From an uncultured Prevotella sp. (GTDB taxonomy: Bacteria > Bacteroidota > Bacteroidia > Bacteroidales > Bacteroidaceae): 10,696 nucleotides of DNA. This document shows positions 6,180 through 10,696 of the stretch, one piece after another. Each line of letters begins with the position of its first letter. Position 1 is the first letter of the stretch. The notes under the pieces are model-generated. The model had not been told where the DNA came from and searched no databases. It saw only the letters and a program-made list of their open reading frames with translations. Location of the stretch: positions 1 through 10,696 of the forward strand of contig CAMQBR010000062.1 of NCBI GenBank assembly GCA_946999045.1. The letters are read 5' to 3'. The position numbers and the translations under genes were made by a program.

Positions 6180-7075
6180 ACCATATCATTAAGAGTATTT
6201 GCTATATAGCTGTAATTTTACTCATTTCTTCGTGTGCATCTAAACGCATGATAGGTGAGAAAACGACAAATAGAAATAGGGAAACTCCCCCGAAAGCCAT
6301 CGTTGAAACAAGGTCAGCACAGCAATTGTTTGTGCAAAAGGTGATACGCAATCGGCTTACGGCACAAGACGTTGTGGCAAAAGCTTCTATATCTTTAACA
6401 TTTGAAGATAAGAATATATCGGTACCAGGTGCTATCAAAATGCGCAGAAATACGGTGATACGTTTGCAAGCCTTCATGCCTTTTCTGGGGTGTGAGGTGG
6501 GGCGTATAGAGTTTACTCCCAACTATGTATTGGTAGTTGACCGCATTCATAAGGAATATGTAAAGGCTTCATACAAGGAAGTAGACTTTTTGCAGCGTAA
6601 TGCTTTAAACTTTTATACCTTACAAGCTTTATTTTGGAACGAGCTATTTGTTCCGGGCAAGCAGCAGGTGGACGATAAAGATGTATCAATCTACAATGTA
6701 ACAATGTTGCAACAAGGTAATTCTTATCCTATTTCTTTGAAAAAGGGGAGTATGATGTATGGCTGGAATGCTGATAAACGTATGGAACACATAGTATCTT
6801 CTACAGTAAAATATACAGATGTAGCTTATACCACATCTGTATTGACATGGTTTTATAGTGACTTTAAGAACGTTGGATTGCAACAATATCCTACCAAGCA
6901 AGTGCTTAACTTCTCTACATCAAAATCCAATTCTGTAAAGAGTCTTGTACAGTTGTGTATAGAAATGGAAGATGTAAAAAATAATAATAACTGGGATGTG
7001 CATACAACGGTATCTAATCGTTATCAGCGTAAAGATATAAATAATGTTTTACGTAATCTTTTTATTCTTCAGTGA
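6176..7075 (+). CDS. DUF4292 family lipoprotein, LolB-like
   Basis: The 299-residue product begins with a lipoprotein signal: a hydrophobic stretch ends in the lipobox LISSC, with the lipidated cysteine at residue 20. No acidic surface-export signal follows (ASKRMIG), so it probably faces the periplasm. The part from about residue 58 to 170 (residues such as VVAKASISLTFEDK, then IRLQAFMPFLGCEVGRIEFTP) resembles the beta-rich start of LolB/LolA-type lipid-binding proteins, where a chaperone cradles lipoprotein acyl chains. I assign it to DUF4292 from pattern and context. A role in moving lipoproteins or lipids to the outer membrane is an inference from fold similarity only. It overlaps the TPR gene by 4 bases upstream and abuts the EnvC-like gene downstream, so the three envelope proteins are probably made together and may interact. 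Confidence 0.85.
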   Translation: MNHIIKSICYIAVILLISSCASKRMIGEKTTNRNRETPPKAIVETRSAQQLFVQKVIRNRLTAQDVVAKASISLTFEDKNISVPGAIKMRRNTVIRLQAFMPFLGCEVGRIEFTPNYVLVVDRIHKEYVKASYKEVDFLQRNALNFYTLQALFWNELFVPGKQQVDDKDVSIYNVTMLQQGNSYPISLKKGSMMYGWNADKRMEHIVSSTVKYTDVAYTTSVLTWFYSDFKNVGLQQYPTKQVLNFSTSKSNSVKSLVQLCIEMEDVKNNNNWDVHTTVSNRYQRKDINNVLRNLFILQ

Positions 7076-7077
7076 AA

Positions 7078-8709
7078 ATGAAACGTTATATTATTATACT
7101 TTTAAGTTTTGTACTGGCTGTTTCGCTATCAGCTCAGCAGAAACGTGCTCAGCAGCATACTAAAGTAAAAAAAACAAAGATACTCAAACGGCAAAATAAT
7201 AATAAACGGTCGGGTTATAAGACGGCTAAATTTACTAATTCATCAATACGTGGTTTGGAAAATCAACGCCGTCAGGTACAGAAGAATATAAAAAAACAAG
7301 AGCAAGCATTGCGCGCTAATCAGTCTGATGTAAAGAAACGCTTGCAAGATTTAATGATTCTTAATACAGCTATTAGCGACCGTCAAAAGCATATTGAAAC
7401 CATTGAAGGCGATATTCATCACATTAATGACAATATAGATATATTGCACACCCAGCTTAAAACCTTGGAAGAACAGCTAGCCGACCGTAAGCGTAAATAC
7501 ATTAAGTCGATGGCATATATGTCGCATAGTAATACCCTTCAAGATAAGTTGATGTTTATTTTCTCGGCTAAGAGTTTTGCACAGATGTATCGTCGCTTAC
7601 AATTTATTCGCGATTATGCAGCTTATCAGCGTGCACAAGGCGAAAGCTTAAAGGCAAAACAGCAGCAAGTACACGAGAAGAGAACGCAGTTACGGCACGT
7701 AAAGGGACAAAAGAATCGCTTGCTATATAAGGGGAAAAAAGAAAAACAAACGCTTGAGGGACAACAGAATGCGCAAAAACAAAAAGTGAGTAGCTTACAG
7801 AAAGAACAAAAAACCATCCAAGTGATTATTGCTCAACAGCGTAAAAAGGATGTAGAACTTAATGCACAAATAGATAAATTGGTTGCTATTGAGGTGGCAA
7901 AAGCGAAAGCTCGTGCCGAAGCAGAGGCTAAAAGAAAAGCTTCCATAGCTGAAGCGGCTCGCAAACGAGCTGCTGAAGTAGCACGCAAAAAGGCAGAAGC
8001 GGCTGCGGCAGCTCGAGAGAATGCTCGTCGTATAGCTGAGGCGAAAGCACGTGAAGAGCGCCAGAAAGCTGCTGCTCGTGCAGCAGCTGAGTTAGCAGAG
8101 AAAGCAAGAAGAGAGCAAAATGAAGCAAGAGCTAAGGCGGCAGCAGAGGCTCGTGCAGCAGCTGAACAGAAAGCTCGCAAAGCTGAAGCGGATCGCATAG
8201 CAGCAGAACGTAAGGCGGCAAGCGATGCTGTTCGCAATAAAGAGAATATAGCAAAAGTTCAGAAGCAGGCGGATGAATCTCTGAAAATGAGTTCGGTTGA
8301 TAGAATGTTAAGCGGAGGATTTGAGGCTAACCGTGGCAGACTGCCGATGCCTATTACAGGTGGTTATCGCATTGTGAGTCATTTTGGACAGTATAATGTG
8401 GAGGGACTGCGCAATGTAACGCTTGATAATAAAGGTATCAATATTTTAGGCAGTGCTGGTTGTCAGGCTCGTGCTATTTATGATGGTGAGGTGAGTGCGG
8501 TAATGACGTATGCTGGAACTACGGTAGTAATGGTTCGGCATGGGGCGTATATCTCGGTTTATTGTAACCTTAGTTCGGTACGTGTGTCGAGAGGTCAGAA
8601 GGTTCGTACCCGACAAACTCTTGGAACGGTGGGCAAAGATAATATCCTCCAGTTCCAGTTACGTAACGGAACAGCAAAGCTCAATCCAGAAGCTTGGTTG
8701 GGAAGATAA
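7078..8709 (+). CDS. EnvC-like murein hydrolase activator (coiled coil plus degenerate LytM/M23 domain)
   Basis: Proteins of this type switch on cell-wall amidases at the division site rather than cutting peptidoglycan themselves. The 543-residue protein starts with a signal peptide (MKRYIIILLSFVLAVSLSA, cleavage before QQ). A long coiled coil runs from about residue 50 to 400; its part from about 270 to 385 is very rich in Ala, Lys, Glu and Arg, like TolA. A LytM (M23) domain fills about 415-543. The zinc ligands of active M23 enzymes are missing: NKGIN stands where HxGxD is expected, VYCNLS replaces VYxHLS, and LQFQ replaces HxH. This fits EnvC and argues against an active endopeptidase. 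I used ATG at 7078; a GTG at 7072 in the same frame overlaps the end of the previous gene and would add two residues. It is the last gene of the dut operon, before a strong inverted repeat. Confidence 0.92.
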   Translation: MKRYIIILLSFVLAVSLSAQQKRAQQHTKVKKTKILKRQNNNKRSGYKTAKFTNSSIRGLENQRRQVQKNIKKQEQALRANQSDVKKRLQDLMILNTAISDRQKHIETIEGDIHHINDNIDILHTQLKTLEEQLADRKRKYIKSMAYMSHSNTLQDKLMFIFSAKSFAQMYRRLQFIRDYAAYQRAQGESLKAKQQQVHEKRTQLRHVKGQKNRLLYKGKKEKQTLEGQQNAQKQKVSSLQKEQKTIQVIIAQQRKKDVELNAQIDKLVAIEVAKAKARAEAEAKRKASIAEAARKRAAEVARKKAEAAAAARENARRIAEAKAREERQKAAARAAAELAEKARREQNEARAKAAAEARAAAEQKARKAEADRIAAERKAASDAVRNKENIAKVQKQADESLKMSSVDRMLSGGFEANRGRLPMPITGGYRIVSHFGQYNVEGLRNVTLDNKGINILGSAGCQARAIYDGEVSAVMTYAGTTVVMVRHGAYISVYCNLSSVRVSRGQKVRTRQTLGTVGKDNILQFQLRNGTAKLNPEAWLGR

Positions 8710-8732
8710 GGATAAAATTCATAATTATTTCT

Positions 8733-8776
8733 TTACTCCGATCAATGTCTGCTTTCCACAACATTGATCGGAGTAA
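8733..8776 (+). terminator. Strong inverted repeat after the dut operon, probable terminator
   Basis: A perfect 16-bp stem (TTACTCCGATCAATGT at 8733-8748, reverse complement at 8761-8776) encloses a 12-base loop, 23 bases after the EnvC-like stop codon. There is no T run on either strand, so it is not a classical Rho-independent terminator. It may end or stabilise the operon mRNA, or be a small repeat. Confidence 0.5.
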
Positions 8777-8804
8777 TAGAAAGTTATAATAGGATTATGA
8801 AACT

Positions 8805-8837
8805 AAAAAAAAAAGAGAACAACGTTTGTTGTTCTCT
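8805..8837 (-). terminator. Intrinsic terminator on the minus strand, after a tRNA remnant
   Basis: On the minus strand AGAGAACAAC (8837-8828, reading leftwards) pairs perfectly with GTTGTTCTCT around a 4-base loop and is followed by ten T (8814-8805). It lies 3 bases beyond the end of the tRNA-like sequence, the position expected for a tRNA gene terminator. Confidence 0.9.
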
Positions 8838-8840
8838 CTG

Positions 8841-8915
8841 CGCTTCAAGATGGGCTTGAACCAATGCCCCCCCCCTGATTAACAGGCTTTAGTCCGTACC
8901 TTGCAACTCTCTGTA
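8841..8915 (-). pseudogene. Partial tRNA-Asn(GTT)-like sequence, probable attachment-site remnant
   Basis: Read on the minus strand, CTGTTAA at 8885-8879 is the anticodon loop of tRNA-Asn (anticodon GTT). TTCAAGC at 8860-8854 is a canonical T loop (TTCNANC) with three of five T-stem pairs. TTGAAGC at 8848-8842 is a plausible acceptor 3' strand, with G at 8841 as discriminator, as in tRNA-Asn. The 5' half does not fold: no partner GCTTCAA exists upstream, the anticodon stem is broken, and the variable region is swollen by a run of nine G (8875-8867). I infer the 3' end of a tRNA gene left behind when an element inserted. The left limit is approximate. Confidence 0.5.
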
Positions 8916-8988
8916 CATAGATAATATACAGGTTTTATCAAATAAATCGGTCAACATTTGGACAACAATTCCAAAAATCGCGCCTTTT

Positions 8989-9390
8989 CTACATCATGCA
9001 GTTGATGCGGATGGATGCCTTGACAAGAGCGAGAGCGTTGACGGTACGGAAGGCAATGTCTATGTCGGCATGGTGTGGATTTTGCGACACGAGCGTGACA
9101 TAAGGCTCTCCCTGCGGCGATCTGTTGATGTATTTGACCACGACGTAAGCATCACCTTCTATGATGTATGAAATGAGGTACATTTCACCATAGAACAGGT
9201 GCTGCATGTCCACTGGCATTTCTTTGTATAGTACGATATCACCAGACTTGAGCAAAGGATACATGGAATCACCCACGATATGTATTGCCCCGTCACACTT
9301 CGGGAGATTCGGTATGCGTATGGAATCAATGACGTTCGTATGAATTGTTGTCCAATAGGCTTCTAAGTCCAACGGACGCTTCAAAGTCAT
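8989..9390 (-). CDS. S24/LexA-type peptidase domain protein, missing its N-terminal DNA-binding half
   Basis: The 133-residue product is the C-terminal domain of an S24-family phage-type repressor. The catalytic Ser-Lys dyad is visible as Ser42 in VGDSMYPLLKSGD and Lys86 in AYVVVKYINR, and SQNPHH near 102-107 is also typical. In full-length relatives (usually over 200 residues) a helix-turn-helix domain and a linker with the self-cleavage site precede this part, and the domain switches the regulator off by self-cleavage during DNA damage. Here both are absent: the frame upstream of ATG 9390 is open for only about 12 codons and matches neither. The start overlaps the tape measure stop as ATGA, so translation may be coupled, but the join looks like a rearrangement rather than an operon by design. 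The protein alone cannot be a normal repressor. Confidence 0.8.
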   Translation of the reverse strand: MTLKRPLDLEAYWTTIHTNVIDSIRIPNLPKCDGAIHIVGDSMYPLLKSGDIVLYKEMPVDMQHLFYGEMYLISYIIEGDAYVVVKYINRSPQGEPYVTLVSQNPHHADIDIAFRTVNALALVKASIRINCMM

Positions 9391-10696
9391 ACAAGTCCAC
9401 TCATCCCGTCCATCCTTTTCTCTGCTTCATCCATACTTCCCACCAGATAGCCAATGGCTTCGCTCAACGCCCATATCGCCACACCTACACCTGTACTTAC
9501 CATTAACCCGCGCACGGCTATCTTCATCGTTGTCGCTCCAACGGCTGCACCGCTCATTTTGGCTGTAAGCATTGTTATCATGGCTTTCACACCCATAGTT
9601 ATGTTTTTCCATGGCTGCATCGCCAAGCTCAATGTTATAATCTTTCCTTTGGTCAGCATCGTACTCACACCAAAGGCGTCAAAGGCTTTCTTCATGGCAA
9701 AAATGGCTACCACCGTATTTCCAACTTCTGCACTAATATTGAGTGCTGGTCGCAATACGCTTAATTTGCTCGTGATGCCGTCCGTCATATCGGCTATGAC
9801 ATTCTTTAGCTTCTGTATCTTTGCACTGCCTGTACTTGACATGATACCAAATGCGCCTTCTACTGTACCAGCACTATTAGACATCTTCGCTGCATCTTCG
9901 CTAAATTTGTCCGCCAGCTTACCTGTTAGTGGTATCAGGGCTCGCATCGCTCTGGCACTGCCAAACAGCTTGCTGTATATCGTTTGCTCTAACTGCCCCG
10001 TCCTCGCTGCGTATGCTTTTACGTTCTTATCCAAGTCTAACAGAAAGTTACGCATACCGCCAGCTGCTTTAATGGCTGCTGCGTCAAATTGTATGCCCAT
10101 TTCCTTTGCTTGCTTGGTCGCTTCACTCGAAGGCTTCACCAGCGAGGTAAACACCGCACTCAATTGCGTTGCCACCTCAGCCGTATTTCCGCTCACACCA
10201 GTCAGCGTGGCAAAGCTCGCCAACAAGTCGTCTATGCTCACACCAAGCGTGGCTGCGTTTCCTGTTACCATGGGTAAACTTTCCGCCAACTGCTCAAAGC
10301 TCGTAGAACCTAATTTTGCCGTCAGCTGTATCTTATCCTGTACGTCATTGGCTTTCTCCCATGCTAAACCATAGTTCTTTATAACCGTTGCGGTTACTTT
10401 CACGGTCTCGCCCAAGTCGGCAATACCGCCTATAGAGGCTTTAGCCGATTTCTGCAAGTAGGCTATCCAGTTATCCTCGGGCACGCCCATGCTCACTACT
10501 TGGTACAAACCGTTCGCCAACTGGTCTCGGGCAATAGGCAGCTCTGCCGCCAAATCGGCAACCTTGCCTTTCAGCTGTTCAAAGTCCTTGCCGCTCTTAC
10601 CAGCCATGGTGTTGGCTGCCGCCATGGCACCGCCAAACGAGCGGCTCTCTTCCGTCAAGCTGTTCAGCGTGCCGCTGAGAGTATTGAGACCGTTAC
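9387..10696 (-). CDS. Phage tail tape measure protein, TP901 type, partial at both ends
   Basis: Tape measure proteins set the length of the phage tail and pass through it during DNA injection. The frame is open to the window edge, so the true start lies outside; TTG at 10658 is an internal leucine. About 435 residues are visible. The first 300 match the TP901 tape measure core: IARDQLANGLYQVVSMG, GNAATLGVSIDDLLASFATL, AEVATQLSAVFTSLVKPS and LFGSARAMRALIPL are characteristic stretches. Hydrophobic segments follow (for example VGVAIWALSEAIGYLVG), as is usual. The frame then stops at MDGMSGLV. Full tape measures continue for hundreds of residues with coiled coil, so the C-terminal part is missing. 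The DNA is visibly more GC-rich than the chromosomal genes to the left, in keeping with foreign origin. No other tail gene is in the window, so prophage or phage-derived island cannot be separated. Confidence 0.88.
   Translation of the reverse strand, partial: NGLNTLSGTLNSLTEESRSFGGAMAAANTMAGKSGKDFEQLKGKVADLAAELPIARDQLANGLYQVVSMGVPEDNWIAYLQKSAKASIGGIADLGETVKVTATVIKNYGLAWEKANDVQDKIQLTAKLGSTSFEQLAESLPMVTGNAATLGVSIDDLLASFATLTGVSGNTAEVATQLSAVFTSLVKPSSEATKQAKEMGIQFDAAAIKAAGGMRNFLLDLDKNVKAYAARTGQLEQTIYSKLFGSARAMRALIPLTGKLADKFSEDAAKMSNSAGTVEGAFGIMSSTGSAKIQKLKNVIADMTDGITSKLSVLRPALNISAEVGNTVVAIFAMKKAFDAFGVSTMLTKGKIITLSLAMQPWKNITMGVKAMITMLTAKMSGAAVGATTMKIAVRGLMVSTGVGVAIWALSEAIGYLVGSMDEAEKRMDGMSGLV

Larger units (their letters stand above)
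8886..10696 (-). mobile_element. Edge of a prophage or phage-derived element (right end outside window)
   Basis: The block comprises a truncated tape measure gene and a truncated S24 gene, and abuts a broken tRNA-like sequence. The left limit is set where tRNA similarity fades and is approximate. From 8916 to 8988 I see no gene, only AT-rich DNA with a small inverted repeat (CTGTA/TACAG). No integrase or transposase gene is visible in the part shown. Confidence 0.55.

Noticed and set aside
7872..8230. Tandem DNA repeat inside the EnvC-like gene
   Set aside because: The repetition is in amino-acid composition (Ala, Lys, Glu, Arg); no exact repeating DNA unit is visible.
7833..8237. 134-codon minus-strand open frame, Ala/Ser/Arg-rich
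   Set aside because: Mirror of the Ala-Lys-Glu repeat of the EnvC-like gene; a composition artefact.
9387..9390. Tape measure and S24 as one fused protein
   Set aside because: The two lie in different frames with a stop codon between them; only an unproven frameshift or reinitiation could join them.
9454..10374. 306-codon plus-strand open frame
   Set aside because: It is antisense to the tape measure gene; its low-complexity Ala/Ser/Pro-rich product is what the opposite strand of such a gene gives, and it matches no family.
10656..10658. TTG as the start of the tape measure gene
   Set aside because: The frame stays open upstream to the window edge with sensible tape-measure-like residues, so this is an internal leucine.
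1..10696. CRISPR array, riboswitch or complete insertion sequence
   Set aside because: No regularly spaced repeats, no recognised riboswitch core and no transposase frame were found on either strand.

Overview
The window looks like Bacteroidota chromosome, most likely a Prevotella-like member of the Bacteroidales. The reasons are an AT-rich backbone, promoters of the TTTG-N19-TAnnTTTG type, a tmRNA whose tag reads GENNYALAA, and the gene order dut / TPR protein / DUF4292 lipoprotein / EnvC-like protein, which I recognise from Bacteroidales genomes. Genus is inferred; no ribosomal RNA is present.

Positions 1-2440 form an accessory-type block. It holds the right end of a small inverted-repeat element (1-49), a class II Fic adenylyltransferase gene on the minus strand (60-905), about 650 bp with no confident protein gene, and a complete tmRNA gene (1554-1951) with a textbook Bacteroidota promoter and a strong terminator. 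A nested pair of MITE-like elements (2186-2438, with a second copy at 2258-2335) ends this block. MITE-like ends lie directly behind the stop codons of both fic and dgt.

Positions 2445-8776 are core chromosome. dgt (dGTP triphosphohydrolase, minus strand) diverges from a plus-strand operon across a 146-bp gap with a -7 element for each direction. The operon is dut (dUTPase), a secreted TPR protein, a LolB-like DUF4292 lipoprotein and a secreted coiled-coil protein with a catalytically dead LytM domain (EnvC type). The genes are 4 bp apart or overlap by a few bases, so they are probably co-transcribed and translationally coupled. dgt and dut both control nucleotide pools; the other three genes act in the cell envelope. 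A 16-bp perfect inverted repeat closes the operon.

Positions 8777-10696 hold foreign DNA on the minus strand. A partial TP901-type phage tail tape measure gene enters from the right edge. It is cut short and joined through a 4-base ATGA overlap to an S24/LexA-type peptidase domain that lacks its DNA-binding half. Beyond it lies the 3' part of a tRNA-Asn-like gene followed by an intrinsic terminator. I read this as the edge of a rearranged prophage or other integrated element in a tRNA gene. No integrase, CRISPR array or complete insertion sequence is visible.
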